DNA from: Aedoeadaptatus coxii
GTDB lineage: Bacteria > Bacillota > Clostridia > Tissierellales > Peptoniphilaceae
Direction: 5' to 3'
Assembly: GCF_001553115.1 (NCBI RefSeq)
Contig: NZ_KQ960181.1
Span: 1-35,810 of the forward strand
DNA: 35,810 nt
Part shown: positions 1-9,386 of the stretch, piece by piece
Numbering within the stretch: the stretch's first letter is position 1
Layout: each line of letters begins with the position of its first letter
Program-made: the position numbers and the translations under genes
Notes under the pieces: generated by a model
The model's input: only the letters and a program-made list of their open reading frames with translations
Database searches by the model: none
What the model was told of the DNA's origin: nothing

Positions 1-118
1 TTTTTAACTTTTTTACAGTACTTTTTCGAGGTGATGTGATCAACTGCTCATTAGCCAATCGACCACAGAACCTTAATCCAGTGGATATTGTGTAACCCCT
101 TTTTCAAGGTTCTTTTAT
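1..118 (-). ncRNA. structured leader RNA or small RNA, running off the left edge
   Basis: This is predicted RNA transcribed leftward from the promoter at 119-147, with +1 near base 112. Its first seven bases (112-106) pair perfectly with 74-68, closing a domain that contains a small ATCC/GGAT hairpin at 77-86. A second hairpin follows: 67-57 pairs with 45-35 (11 pairs counting G-U wobbles), capped by a three-pair GCT/AGC extension. No gene starts before the left edge. I compared it by eye with the T-box, tmRNA, RNase P, SRP and common riboswitch signatures and recognised none. It could be a 5' leader of a gene outside the window or the start of an independent small RNA. Confidence 0.4.
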
Positions 119-147
119 AGTATACGCAGATCTTTTTCCATTGTCAA
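119..147 (-). promoter_or_regulatory. sigma-A promoter firing leftward out of the window
   Basis: On the minus strand the -35 box TTGACA (147-142) is separated by exactly 17 bases from the -10 box TATACT (124-119). This is close to consensus for the housekeeping sigma factor. It lies just downstream of the TPR gene's stop, so it starts a new transcription unit whose product lies beyond the left edge. Confidence 0.75.
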
Positions 148-177
148 GAATGCTTTTACGTAATTTTTAAGAGTTTT

Positions 178-1281
178 TTACTCTGCCTCCATAAGCTTTC
201 GTGTTTGCTCGATGAGTTCCCATAAATCGTTGTTCGATTCCAAGTGATATGCCGCCTCAAAGTCTTGAAGTGCACATTCGTAATCTTTCATTCGATAACG
301 AAGGATCCCTCTATTCATCAATGCCGTGCGATTTTTTTCGTCGATTTCAATAGTTTCTGACAAAACGCTCACCGCAGCTTCTTCTTTCCCTATAGCGGCC
401 AGTGCAATGGCGTAATCGTTTAGCACATCGTTGGCTTTTGTGTGGTGGGCTGCTTTTTCTAAATATTGCACTGCTCGTTCATAGTCTCCGAGACCATAGT
501 ATGCAATTCCTTTAATATGGGTACAGGTTCCCGGATCGGTATATTGGGAGTCTACTTCTTCGATGGTTTTAAGGGCATCATCATACCGACCGTAGTGTAA
601 ATAGGTTTTGGCCCCGTCAATTGCGGCAGGTTCTTTTACTCGTTCGATGCCTTGGCGCAATTCTTCTTTGGTAGCGTCGTCGGTCGACGATTGCAGTGCT
701 TTCTCATAATAGAATTTTGCCTTGATCCAATGGGCTCTCGCTTCGTGGACGCGTCCTAAGGCCATAAGGGCGGCGGTGTTGCTCGGTTCTTTTTCAAGTA
801 TTTCTTCGTAACGATCCATTATTTCTTTTAAAAGATCTTCACTGCTCTTCCCTTCATCTTCTTGCCAGCGAAGATTGTAAATTCCTTCCATGGCATAGGT
901 CGTGTCCAGTTGATCCCCGGTGTTTCCGCGTAAAATTTCCTTGGCATGGGCAAAAAGGTAGACTCGCTCGACATCACCGCTTTGTGCTGCCGATAGAATT
1001 TTTCCTTCCAGCGCCCGGATGCTGTCTTCCATATTTTCTTTTAAGAAGGCGATGTAGTCACCGGCGTAAGGGAAATGTTCGTCCAATCCGACGACGACAC
1101 ACATGGCTGTAAAAATATGATCTACGTCGAGTGTGCCTTCTTTTCCCGGATTTTTAATTTCGTCGACTATGTCCCTTTGAAGCATGGGAATGGGAACACC
1201 GTTTAAAATGGTGCCGCCGTTTTGTTGTTCTAAAAAACCGATGGCATCGTACCAGTCGGCTAAATATTTTTTACTCTCCAT
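178..1281 (-). CDS. tetratricopeptide repeat (TPR) protein
   Basis: The protein has 367 residues, is soluble, and shows no signal peptide or membrane segment. The first 140 residues are a helical region without a motif I recognise. TPR-like helix pairs follow, clearest around residues 165-200 and 245-350, with the usual small and aromatic positions (for example an A-L-G-R start and an F-YYEKAL end near 173-195). TPRs are protein-interaction scaffolds, so no enzymatic role is claimed. The start overlaps the end of the upstream radical SAM gene by 11 bases, so the two are probably translationally coupled and may work together. A Shine-Dalgarno-like AAGGA lies about 7 bases before the ATG. The family is clear but the cellular role is unknown. 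Confidence 0.8.
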   Translation of the reverse strand: MESKKYLADWYDAIGFLEQQNGGTILNGVPIPMLQRDIVDEIKNPGKEGTLDVDHIFTAMCVVVGLDEHFPYAGDYIAFLKENMEDSIRALEGKILSAAQSGDVERVYLFAHAKEILRGNTGDQLDTTYAMEGIYNLRWQEDEGKSSEDLLKEIMDRYEEILEKEPSNTAALMALGRVHEARAHWIKAKFYYEKALQSSTDDATKEELRQGIERVKEPAAIDGAKTYLHYGRYDDALKTIEEVDSQYTDPGTCTHIKGIAYYGLGDYERAVQYLEKAAHHTKANDVLNDYAIALAAIGKEEAAVSVLSETIEIDEKNRTALMNRGILRYRMKDYECALQDFEAAYHLESNNDLWELIEQTRKLMEAE

Positions 1282-2929
1282 TGTTTTTCCTTTCGTCGCA
1301 ATGGGCTTTGTACTTTCCTTTTTCGTAATAAATATAGCGATTGCAATCGCCGATTGTAATGCCCCTTACATTTTTCGAGGCTTTCAGCGGATCCTTTGTC
1401 GCTATAAAGTCGGGATTATCTTTTATGAAAGCCACTATTTCTTCTCTCCCAAGTTCGGGATCGTCGAAACCTAAAACCTGTCCGATGTAGCGATTTTCAT
1501 GGCGATAAAAATCCCATTTGAATCTATGATAAAGTTCGTCGTCCATATGGTTTCTTTTGCACAGTTCATTATAAAGGAACCGATACTTGCCATTTTGCCC
1601 CTTCATAGGCTGTTCGTCGATTCGCTGCATTGCCTCTTTCGCCATATCGTAAAACAAGCGGGATAAGGAAATGCCCCGTTCTCTTATTATCTCCCATGTC
1701 GAGGCAAAAGCTTCTTCGTCATAATAAGTCTCTACGATGTCGGCAAAGTATTTAAGTTGCAAAACTTCTTCCGCCCGGAGTGCTCCTGTTTTTATGACCT
1801 CGTATGGCGGCGCGTCGTCATAGACAATGCCGAACTCATTCGCTCTTGCGCGAAGCTCCGTACCGGGAAGCAATTTTAAAAAGCCGATTTGAATGCGCTT
1901 ACCGCCGAGGGGCACGACTTTGTCGAATCCGTCGAGAAAACTTTCCAGGGTTTCCTCGGGCAACCCGACGATAAGGTCCAGGTGGACATGAATTTTATCG
2001 CCGTCTAATTTCTCTAATACTCTATGGATTTTTCCCAAATTCGTGTGTCGATGAATCAGCTCGTTTACTGCGGGATTCGTCGATTGAATTCCCGCCTCGA
2101 TTTGAAAGCGGCCTTTCGGTGCGCTGTTGATTAATGCAATAAGTTCGTCGGACATATGCTCCAGGTTCATTTCAAAGTGGACGCACATATCCTCCGGCGA
2201 TTCCTCGATGAAAAATTTTAAAATCGATTCCGTCCGCTCCTTATGAATATGGAAGGAACGGTCTACAAATTTTATCAGCTTTGTGCCCGTTTGGAAGATA
2301 TGGGTCATATCGCTTTTTATATCCCCTACCGAACGATACCGCACGAGGTCGTCTTGGGACGATAGACAATAGCTGCAATGATAAGGGCAACCGCGCATGG
2401 ATTCGTAATAAATAATGCGGTGTTCCATAGTCGCCGGGTAATCGACGGAGGGCAAATAATCCAGATTGTCGAAGGGAATAGCTGCCGGATTTTCAACAAT
2501 GTCCCCTTCGCTGCGATAACAGAGCCCGGGAACGGATTCCGCCGAGATGTTGCCTTCTGCGTAATCGAGAAGTGCATTAAAGCTTAGTTCCCCTTCGCCG
2601 CACAGAATGGCCTCGATCCACGAATGTGCTTTTAAGCGCTCCGGCGCGTCGAAACTGACTTCCGGCCCGCCTAAAAATTGGCGTATCTCAGGTTTCGCCT
2701 TTTGAATGTAGCTCCCCACAGATTGGATCCGCTCCCAGTTCCATATGTAGGCGGAATACATAATGAAATCCGGTGATTTTTTTGCGATTTTCGCAAGACA
2801 TTGTTCCAACGACTCGTTAATGGTCATCTCTAAAAACTCGATGTCTCTTTCCGCAACTTCTTGCAAAAGCCTGACGGCGAGATTGGTATGCACATAGCTC
2901 GCGTTAAAAGCGACGAGTAATCCTTTCAC
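1271..2929 (-). CDS. B12-binding-domain radical SAM protein (DUF4080 type)
   Basis: The protein has 552 residues. The N-terminal ~140 residues look like a cobalamin-binding Rossmann-type domain (including FLGGPEVSFDAPE near 85-97 and CGEGE near 110-114). The radical SAM [4Fe-4S] motif follows as C181-PYH-C185-SY-C188. The remaining TIM-barrel part includes HVHLDLIVGLPEET, and the C-terminal ~150 residues match the DUF4080 type of extension. Such proteins use a SAM-derived radical, often for methyl transfer or sulfur chemistry, but the substrate of this subfamily is not established. The start is GTG, chosen because AAAGGAGG sits 6 bases upstream. It forms a two-gene unit with the TPR gene and is insulated from argS by a terminator. 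Confidence 0.85.
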   Translation of the reverse strand: MKGLLVAFNASYVHTNLAVRLLQEVAERDIEFLEMTINESLEQCLAKIAKKSPDFIMYSAYIWNWERIQSVGSYIQKAKPEIRQFLGGPEVSFDAPERLKAHSWIEAILCGEGELSFNALLDYAEGNISAESVPGLCYRSEGDIVENPAAIPFDNLDYLPSVDYPATMEHRIIYYESMRGCPYHCSYCLSSQDDLVRYRSVGDIKSDMTHIFQTGTKLIKFVDRSFHIHKERTESILKFFIEESPEDMCVHFEMNLEHMSDELIALINSAPKGRFQIEAGIQSTNPAVNELIHRHTNLGKIHRVLEKLDGDKIHVHLDLIVGLPEETLESFLDGFDKVVPLGGKRIQIGFLKLLPGTELRARANEFGIVYDDAPPYEVIKTGALRAEEVLQLKYFADIVETYYDEEAFASTWEIIRERGISLSRLFYDMAKEAMQRIDEQPMKGQNGKYRFLYNELCKRNHMDDELYHRFKWDFYRHENRYIGQVLGFDDPELGREEIVAFIKDNPDFIATKDPLKASKNVRGITIGDCNRYIYYEKGKYKAHCDERKNNGE

Positions 2930-2953
2930 AGCTTCCCTCCTTTCACTTTTTAT

Positions 2954-2981
2954 AGTTTAACACATCCGTAAAGTATGCCAA
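2954..2981 (-). promoter_or_regulatory. candidate promoter of the radical SAM/TPR unit
   Basis: The minus strand has TTGGCA (2981-2976), a 16-base spacer and TAAACT (2959-2954), about 25 bases before the GTG start. The -10 match is imperfect. It is supported by lying directly after the argS terminator, where a new promoter is expected. Confidence 0.45.
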
Positions 2982-2983
2982 TC

Positions 2984-3013
2984 AAAAACGGACACTCCCA
3001 TTCGAGAGGTCCG
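2984..3013 (-). terminator. rho-independent terminator after argS
   Basis: On the minus strand a hairpin with an outer CGGAC/GTCCG stem and an inner CTC/GAG stem (3013-2989) is followed by five T residues (2988-2984). It starts 8 bases after the argS stop and ends the pheS-to-argS operon. Confidence 0.75.
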
Positions 3014-3020
3014 CTTGATA

Positions 3021-4730
3021 TTACATTTTATTAGGCGCTTCGATGCCTAGTAAATTTAAACCGATTTTGATCATGTTTTTTACGCCGTAGACGAGAAGGA
3101 GGCGCGCATTTTTAATGTCGTCGTCCTCTACGAGAATAGGCGTGTTGGTGTAGTACTTGTTAAATGTCTTGGCACATTCCGTAATGTAACGGGTGACGAG
3201 GTAGGGCTCGTACTTTTCGTGGCTGTCGACGATGACTTGGTTGAAGCCGTAAAGCTGTTGAAGTAATTCTTTTTCATCGTCTAAGGTCAGCGCCTTAACA
3301 TCGACCGATTTTGCAGGATCGAATGCGCCTTTTTCGAGAAGGGAGTGCATGCGCGCGTGAGTGTATTGAACATAGGGCCCAGTCTCGCCGTCGAAACTTA
3401 AGGTGCGATCCCAGTCGAATACATAATCTTTAATCCGCTGATTGAAGAGCTCTTGGAATTTCACCGCGCCGATGCCTACTTGGCGGGCAAGTTCTTCTCG
3501 ATTTTCCATGGTATAGCCGTTTTTTTCTTCCCGTTCGCGAAGAATATCGTCGACTTTTTCCGTGGCGCGATTGAGCACGTCTTCCAAGTAAACAACTTTA
3601 CCTCTGCGAGTGGAAAGGGTGCCTTCGGGCAAGGACACCATGCCAAAGGGCACGTGAATACAGTCGTCCGCCCAATCGTATCCCATTTCTTTCAAAATCG
3701 CCTTTAGTTGTTGGAAGTGGAGATTTTGTTGACTGCCTACGACGTAAATGTTTTTGTAGAAATCGTAAGTATCTTTTCTGAAAATTGCCGTGGCAATGTC
3801 GCGGGTGAGGTAAATGGTGGATCCGTCGCTCTTAATAATAATGGCGGGGGGCAAGTTGTATTTGTCGAGATTGATGATTTGAGCGCCTTGATCTTCGACC
3901 AAAAGGCCTTTCGCCTTAATTTCATCGACGGCTTTCAGCATAAGATCGGAATAATAAGATTCGCCGCGGTAGGAATCAAATTCCACATCGAGCATATCGT
4001 AAACGCGTTTAAATTCATCGAGACTTAAATCTCTAAACCATTGCCAAAGGGCCACAGCTTCTTCATCGCCGCTTTCCAATTTGCGGAACCATTCTCTGGA
4101 GTTATCCAAAAGTTCTTTGTTCGTTTCCGCTTCCTGATTGATGCGGACGTAAAGTTTGACGAGCTCGGGAATAGGATTTTTCTCGATAACATCATCGTCG
4201 CCCCAGCGTTTGTACGCTTCGATCATCATACCGAACTGGGTGCCGTAATCTCCTAAGTGATTAATGGCTTCTACATTGTAGCCTAAGTGCTTGTAGATGC
4301 GCTTAATGGAATCGCCGATAATCGTCGTACGAATATGGCCGATATGGAAAGGCTTGGCAATGTTCGGCGAGGAATATTCCACAATGGTGGTCTTGCCCTT
4401 TCCTATGTCCGAAGAACCGAAGCGATCCCCTTCCTCCAAAACGGCTTTCAGCACATTTTCCGCAAGGGCGGTGGTGTCGATGAAAAAGTTAAGATAGGGG
4501 CCGGCGACGGCAATTTCGCGAACGCCCTCCACGTCGCTTAATTTTTCTTTAAGTTCCTGAGCGATGACCGCCGGATTTTTCCGCATGGTCTTGGCCAACA
4601 TAAACGTAGGGAAAGCGTAATCGCCCATTTTTCGATCGGGTGGCGTTTCAATTTTGTAAAATAATTCATTGGCGTCCAAGCCCGTTTCCCGGGCGAGACC
4701 TTCTGCAATCTGTTCTTTAAAATTTATCAT
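3021..4730 (-). CDS. argS: arginyl-tRNA synthetase
   Basis: This class I aminoacyl-tRNA synthetase charges tRNA-Arg in the cytoplasm. It has 569 residues, normal for the family. The N-terminal ArgRS additional domain spans about 1-85, with the family signature GDYAF at 36-40. The catalytic domain carries the HIGH motif as H129-I-G-H132. In place of a canonical KMSKS it has the ArgRS-type loop LSTRRG (372-377). The C-terminal anticodon-binding DALR domain begins after YVQYTHARMHS. It is the last gene of the pheS-pheT-zapA-U32-mutS2-argS operon, 8 bases after the mutS2 stop. The AGGAG ribosome site lies in that gap about 5 bases before the ATG. The assignment is secure. Confidence 0.97.
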   Translation of the reverse strand: MINFKEQIAEGLARETGLDANELFYKIETPPDRKMGDYAFPTFMLAKTMRKNPAVIAQELKEKLSDVEGVREIAVAGPYLNFFIDTTALAENVLKAVLEEGDRFGSSDIGKGKTTIVEYSSPNIAKPFHIGHIRTTIIGDSIKRIYKHLGYNVEAINHLGDYGTQFGMMIEAYKRWGDDDVIEKNPIPELVKLYVRINQEAETNKELLDNSREWFRKLESGDEEAVALWQWFRDLSLDEFKRVYDMLDVEFDSYRGESYYSDLMLKAVDEIKAKGLLVEDQGAQIINLDKYNLPPAIIIKSDGSTIYLTRDIATAIFRKDTYDFYKNIYVVGSQQNLHFQQLKAILKEMGYDWADDCIHVPFGMVSLPEGTLSTRRGKVVYLEDVLNRATEKVDDILREREEKNGYTMENREELARQVGIGAVKFQELFNQRIKDYVFDWDRTLSFDGETGPYVQYTHARMHSLLEKGAFDPAKSVDVKALTLDDEKELLQQLYGFNQVIVDSHEKYEPYLVTRYITECAKTFNKYYTNTPILVEDDDIKNARLLLVYGVKNMIKIGLNLLGIEAPNKM

Positions 4731-4738
4731 CGTGACTC

Positions 4739-7114
4739 CTATCTTAAATATGCAATGGTTACGCCGCTGCCCCCTTCGCCGGGCTCGGCCTCTTCGTATT
4801 TTTTAATCGAGGCATGGGTACGCAAATATTCCTTCACTTTTTTACGGAGCATGCCCGTTCCCTTGCCGTGGATAATGCGTATGTGATCGAGAGAGGCTAA
4901 ATAGGCGTCGTCCAGCGCCTTTTCCAAAATAGGTTCAGCCTCTTCAAATGTTTTACCTCGAATGTCAAATTCTACTTTAGCATTTTTTGATTTTTTCTGC
5001 GACACTTTTCCCGTATTGGCCTTTTGGCGGTGATTATCCTGCACTTGCCGCTTCACTAAGGAATTGGCGGGTAGCGTCATTTTCATAAGCCCCGCCTGAA
5101 CGAGGACATTGTTCTTTCCGTCGGGCTTTTCCAATACCGTCGCTTCCACGCCTAAGCTTTCAGCATAGACAGTGTCGCCGGGCTTCAGCTTCTTCGCCGG
5201 GTTCTTCGCTTGTTTCACTACGAGGCCGCGATCGCCGTCGCGGAATTTTTTATTGCCTTCTCGCAAAACATCTTGGGCTTCCTGTAGCGTTTTGGCCTCT
5301 TCGCTTTCGAGATGTTTTTTTAATTCTTTGATTTCCGATACGGCGAGATCCGCATCTTCTTTCGCCGATTTCAATACGCGGCGCGCTTCGTCTCGGGCTT
5401 TTTCTAAAATGCGATCTCGCTCTTTTTCTATAACCTCCGCCTTGCGTTTGGCCTGTTGCATTTCCCTTTGGTACTCGCCCTTTAATTGCACGAGCTCCGC
5501 TTCCCGTTTTTCAAGGCGACTTCGCTCCGCTTCCAACGTCTTCAGAACGTCTTCGAAGGCGATGTCCTTTCGCTCTAAAAAGCCTTCGGCGCCCTGTAAA
5601 ATTTCCCCGGAAAGACCGAGGCGGGAAGAAATTTCGAATGCATTACTCTTTCCCGGCACGCCGACATGAAGCTTGTAAGTAGGCGTCAAGGTTTCGATGT
5701 CGAATTCCATGGACGCATTTTGTACGCCGTCCCGCGTCAAGGCGTAAAGTTTAAGCTGGGTATAGTGGGTCGTCGCCATAAACGTAATACCCGTAGAAAT
5801 GCAGTGCTCGATAATACTCAGGGCGAGGGCGGCTCCTTCCGTAGGATCGGTGCCTGCGCCGAGCTCGTCGAAAATAACCAAGCTGTTTTCCCCGGCGCGA
5901 TTCAAAATGTCGATGATGTTCATCATGTGGCCGCTAAAGGTGGAGAGAGATTGTTCGATGCTCTGTTCGTCGCCGATATCGGCGTAAACGCCGTCGTAAA
6001 TGCCGATAACCGTTCCCTTATCTGCCGGAATATGGAGTCCGTGCTGCGTCATCAGCACCATAAGCCCTAAAGTCTTTAAACTGACGGTTTTGCCGCCGGT
6101 GTTGGGCCCCGTAATAATGAGCCCACCCGCTTCTCCTCCCAGTTCCAAACTTAACGGCACGACTTTGTCCGCCGGAATTAAAGGATGACGGGCGTTGATC
6201 AGCTTCGTGGTTTTATTCTTGGAAAGTTTCGGCGAAATGGCGTTTTGATCCGACGCCAACTTTGCCTTGGCAAAGATAAAATCTAAATCGGCAAAAAGCA
6301 CCTCGTTGTTCGCAAAAGCTTCCGCATCTTCTCCGATAATGGCGGATAGTTCTTCCAAAATGCGCTGAATCTCTTCCCTTTCGTTGAGCTCCAATTCGCG
6401 AATGTCATTGTTGATTTCCACGACGGCCATGGGCTCGATGTACACTGTTTGACCCGAAGCACTCATATCGTGAACGAGGCCTTTTACCTTGCTTCGTGCG
6501 TCATGACGCACGGGAACGACGTAGCGCCCTTGGCGCATGGTGATCAAAGAATCTTGGAGGGATTCCTGGAGATCCGCCGAATTTAAAATGCCTTGAAGTT
6601 TATCCCGTACTTGATCTTTTTTCCGCGCTAAGGAACGACGAATACGCAATAATTCCGGCGTGGCGTCGTCGTAAATACTGTCTTCACTTTCGATGGTGGA
6701 TTCGATTTTTTCCCTAAGATCGCCGCGCGTCCAAAGGGCGGACACCATGGTGCGAATTAAAGGATAGGGATCTTCCACTGTATCATCGGTTTGGGCGATA
6801 TAGCGCTGCATGCGCGTTACGCCGCGAAGTGAGTCGCCGATTTCGAGAACTTCGGCGATGCTCAACGTTCCGCCGCGGGAAGCGTAATGAGCACTTTTCG
6901 CCACAGGACGGGCGCCACTTAAAGGCGGAGCGGATCGGGTGACGAGTAATTGAAAAGCTTCTTCCGTTTCCTGTTGCATCCTTAGAATTTTTTCCCTATT
7001 CGAGGTAAATGCCATAGCATCTACTCGCTCTTTTCCAATGCTTGAAACGGTAAGTTCTTTTAATCGGTCGATAATGTCGTAAAATTCAAGAATCGCTTCA
7101 ATTTTATGCGCCAT
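4739..7114 (-). CDS. mutS2: endonuclease MutS2 / ribosome-rescue ATPase
   Basis: The protein has 791 residues, typical of MutS2. It has a lever/clamp region (about 1-300, including MRQGRYVVPVR at 193-203), an ABC-type ATPase with Walker A GPNTGGKT (336-343) and Walker B VIFDELGAGTDP, a long charged coiled coil (about 515-640), and a C-terminal Smr domain from about 715 with its IIHGKGTG signature. MutS2 lacks the mismatch-recognition domain of MutS. In other Firmicutes it limits recombination or splits collided ribosomes, the Smr domain giving nuclease activity. The start has GAGGAG 5 bases upstream. It sits 13 bases after the U32 gene, within the translation-rich operon, which fits either role. 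Confidence 0.95.
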   Translation of the reverse strand: MAHKIEAILEFYDIIDRLKELTVSSIGKERVDAMAFTSNREKILRMQQETEEAFQLLVTRSAPPLSGARPVAKSAHYASRGGTLSIAEVLEIGDSLRGVTRMQRYIAQTDDTVEDPYPLIRTMVSALWTRGDLREKIESTIESEDSIYDDATPELLRIRRSLARKKDQVRDKLQGILNSADLQESLQDSLITMRQGRYVVPVRHDARSKVKGLVHDMSASGQTVYIEPMAVVEINNDIRELELNEREEIQRILEELSAIIGEDAEAFANNEVLFADLDFIFAKAKLASDQNAISPKLSKNKTTKLINARHPLIPADKVVPLSLELGGEAGGLIITGPNTGGKTVSLKTLGLMVLMTQHGLHIPADKGTVIGIYDGVYADIGDEQSIEQSLSTFSGHMMNIIDILNRAGENSLVIFDELGAGTDPTEGAALALSIIEHCISTGITFMATTHYTQLKLYALTRDGVQNASMEFDIETLTPTYKLHVGVPGKSNAFEISSRLGLSGEILQGAEGFLERKDIAFEDVLKTLEAERSRLEKREAELVQLKGEYQREMQQAKRKAEVIEKERDRILEKARDEARRVLKSAKEDADLAVSEIKELKKHLESEEAKTLQEAQDVLREGNKKFRDGDRGLVVKQAKNPAKKLKPGDTVYAESLGVEATVLEKPDGKNNVLVQAGLMKMTLPANSLVKRQVQDNHRQKANTGKVSQKKSKNAKVEFDIRGKTFEEAEPILEKALDDAYLASLDHIRIIHGKGTGMLRKKVKEYLRTHASIKKYEEAEPGEGGSGVTIAYLR

Positions 7115-7127
7115 ATCTCCTCCTCTT

Positions 7128-9386
7128 TTATCCTAAAATGCCGCGCATCCAATGGCCTCGCGTAAAATCTTTTACAGCGAGCTTTTCCACTTTCTCTCCG
7201 TCGATAACGCGCCGCGCTTCTTTAATTATATCGGTAATGTCTTCTCCCAAACGACTGCGAATTTTTAGGGCAGTAGGCTTCAAAGCCATTACCTGCTCTC
7301 TCTTATCGCCGAGATAAATGGGTAAGCTGTTGTAAATCTCCGTCATATCGCCGACGCGTCTAAAGGGAAAGGCGACATTTTTTTCATCCCGCAGGGAATA
7401 GCCACGTCTCAAATTACATGACGTGCAGTTTCTATCTTTCCCGCAGCCTTTGATTAGGCTCATGGGACAATGACGCATGGTCATGGAACGGGGATAGCCG
7501 TAATAAAGAACTTCGCCGCAAGTTCCGAACCTGCGCGTCATTCCCCGGAGTTGTTCCCGCTTACATTCGAATGAGGGGATAATATCCCCCTTTCCCGCAA
7601 AATGGCGGAAGCTGTAACTGTTGAAAATATTGATTCCTTCACCGATAACCACGTGACCCTCGGCGTTTTGAATTTGTCCGAGGTTTTGCACCACGACGCC
7701 GTCAAAGAAATCTTTTATTTTCTCATACCCTTCGAAGGATTCGTAAGGAAGGCTTGCGTAAACCGGAACGGAAACTGTATTTAAAAATGCCATCCCCTCT
7801 TTCGACGGAAGGAAATAAAGCTCCAAACGATCGATTAAGTCGTAGGGCAAATCCCTTAACATTTCCTCGTCGGCGATTTCCACAGTGATGATTGTCTTGT
7901 TGCTTTTTAATTTTTCAAACCGTTCGTAAAACTCGATAGGTTCGAGACTCCGCTCCTCCCCCGCTTCATACTTGGAGAGGGCTTCTCGCCTGAGGGCGTT
8001 GACGAGGGAGATGGGCAAGAAGACATCCTCGTCCACATCGAGCGTTAAACTTGCCAAACGATAGGCGGAGGTGTCAAATTTCGAGAGATTGGTACGAATA
8101 CGCTCTTCGTTTAATTTTGCCGAACGGGCTCTTTCTAAAATCTCGTCGCCAACGGCTTCCGATGTGCGTGCGCCTTCCAGACGAAAAGTCGGCCGTTCGC
8201 CGATGCGAGCGATAAATGTGCCTTGAAGGCCTTCGCTGCCCATAACATCTTCCGGCGTTACCTTTAAACTTGCTTCCAATGCAGTAGATGTAAGACGGAC
8301 GATGTTCGTTCCTTTATCGGGAATGAGGGAAACTTTTCCGTCGAAGGATTCTCGCTCCCCTTTCCCTTTGACCGTTATTTCCAGTAAATCGCCGACATCA
8401 GGAACGGTATTCCACAGAATTTTCCCAGAATCGTCGACCTTTCCAATAACGATCCCTCGGTGATTGGGTCGCTTCGTGCTGACAAAATCGTGGCCGAATG
8501 CGCCGAAGCCTAATCCCTTCGTATAGGAACGATTAAACATCTGTGCCATTTCGTCCCCATCGTATGACATATCGCCCAGCGCCAAATCGTAATTCCGCGT
8601 GACGGCGGCGACGTATTCGGGAGATTTCATGCGCCCTTCAAGCTTAAAGGAGTAGACGCCGGCATCTGCCAATTCTTCCACGGAATCGACTGTTCTCAAA
8701 TCCCTTGGACTTAGTAAATAGCCTCTTTCCAGCACAGAGTTTCCATTTTCATCTTCAATGGTATAGCGCTTTCTGCAGGGCTGCGCGCAGCTCCCTCGAT
8801 TTCCGCTCCTGCCGCCGATGTAGGAACTCATTTCGCATTGGCCGCTAATGGAAACGCAAAGTGCGCCGTGGCAAAAAGCCTCAATTTCCATGTCTGTATT
8901 TTCGTGAATCCTTCGAATTTCTTCGACGGTAATTTCCCTGCCCACGACGACGCGGCTAAAACCCATGTCCTCGATGTAGCGAGCACCTTCCAAGTCCATG
9001 ATGCTCATTTGCGTCGAACCGTGGCGTTCAAAATCCGGAAGATAGCGGGCCAACAAATCGGCGACACCTATATCTTGAAGAATGACACCGTCGATCCCTA
9101 TTCTGTAAAGATCGGCTGCGTATTCCACCGCCCGTTTACACTCCTCGTCGGATAACAAAATATTTAACGTGACGTAAACTTTTTTACCCCTAACATGGGC
9201 ATAGGAGACGGCACGAGCCATCTCCTCCATAGTAAAATTCTGTGCACTTGCCCTGGCGGAAAATTCCTTTCCGCCTAAATAAACCGCATCGGCTCCATTC
9301 TCGATGGCTGCATAAAAAGACGCCATATTACCTGCCGGAGCCAGAAGTTCTACCCTATTTCTCTTCATGATTACCGCGGAGCACAT
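7128..9386 (-). CDS. U32-family protein with DUF3656 insert (RlhA-like 23S rRNA hydroxylase candidate)
   Basis: The protein has 752 residues. The N-terminal half is the U32 TIM-barrel, starting ELLAPAGN and containing the family signature with HGALC and four conserved cysteines (C177, C184, C200, C204). A DUF3656-type region follows, and a second cysteine cluster lies near the C-terminus (RHCPM, GCGKDRNCTSC). The family is named for a collagenase, but characterised relatives such as E. coli RlhA and TrhP hydroxylate rRNA or tRNA, so RNA modification is the more likely role. The first ATG is preferred because AAGGAG precedes it. A second ATG at 9368 has no ribosome site. It overlaps zapA by 32 bases, implying coupled translation. 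Confidence 0.85.
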   Translation of the reverse strand: MCSAVIMKRNRVELLAPAGNMASFYAAIENGADAVYLGGKEFSARASAQNFTMEEMARAVSYAHVRGKKVYVTLNILLSDEECKRAVEYAADLYRIGIDGVILQDIGVADLLARYLPDFERHGSTQMSIMDLEGARYIEDMGFSRVVVGREITVEEIRRIHENTDMEIEAFCHGALCVSISGQCEMSSYIGGRSGNRGSCAQPCRKRYTIEDENGNSVLERGYLLSPRDLRTVDSVEELADAGVYSFKLEGRMKSPEYVAAVTRNYDLALGDMSYDGDEMAQMFNRSYTKGLGFGAFGHDFVSTKRPNHRGIVIGKVDDSGKILWNTVPDVGDLLEITVKGKGERESFDGKVSLIPDKGTNIVRLTSTALEASLKVTPEDVMGSEGLQGTFIARIGERPTFRLEGARTSEAVGDEILERARSAKLNEERIRTNLSKFDTSAYRLASLTLDVDEDVFLPISLVNALRREALSKYEAGEERSLEPIEFYERFEKLKSNKTIITVEIADEEMLRDLPYDLIDRLELYFLPSKEGMAFLNTVSVPVYASLPYESFEGYEKIKDFFDGVVVQNLGQIQNAEGHVVIGEGINIFNSYSFRHFAGKGDIIPSFECKREQLRGMTRRFGTCGEVLYYGYPRSMTMRHCPMSLIKGCGKDRNCTSCNLRRGYSLRDEKNVAFPFRRVGDMTEIYNSLPIYLGDKREQVMALKPTALKIRSRLGEDITDIIKEARRVIDGEKVEKLAVKDFTRGHWMRGILG

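Noticed and set aside
3005-3013. Terminator or leader control for the radical SAM gene
   Set aside because: The hairpin lies upstream of the candidate promoter of that gene and directly follows argS, so it belongs to argS.
5172-5669. 165-codon open frame antisense to mutS2
   Set aside because: It lies wholly inside mutS2, is Ser/Arg-rich from reading the coding strand backwards, and has no ribosome site or motif.
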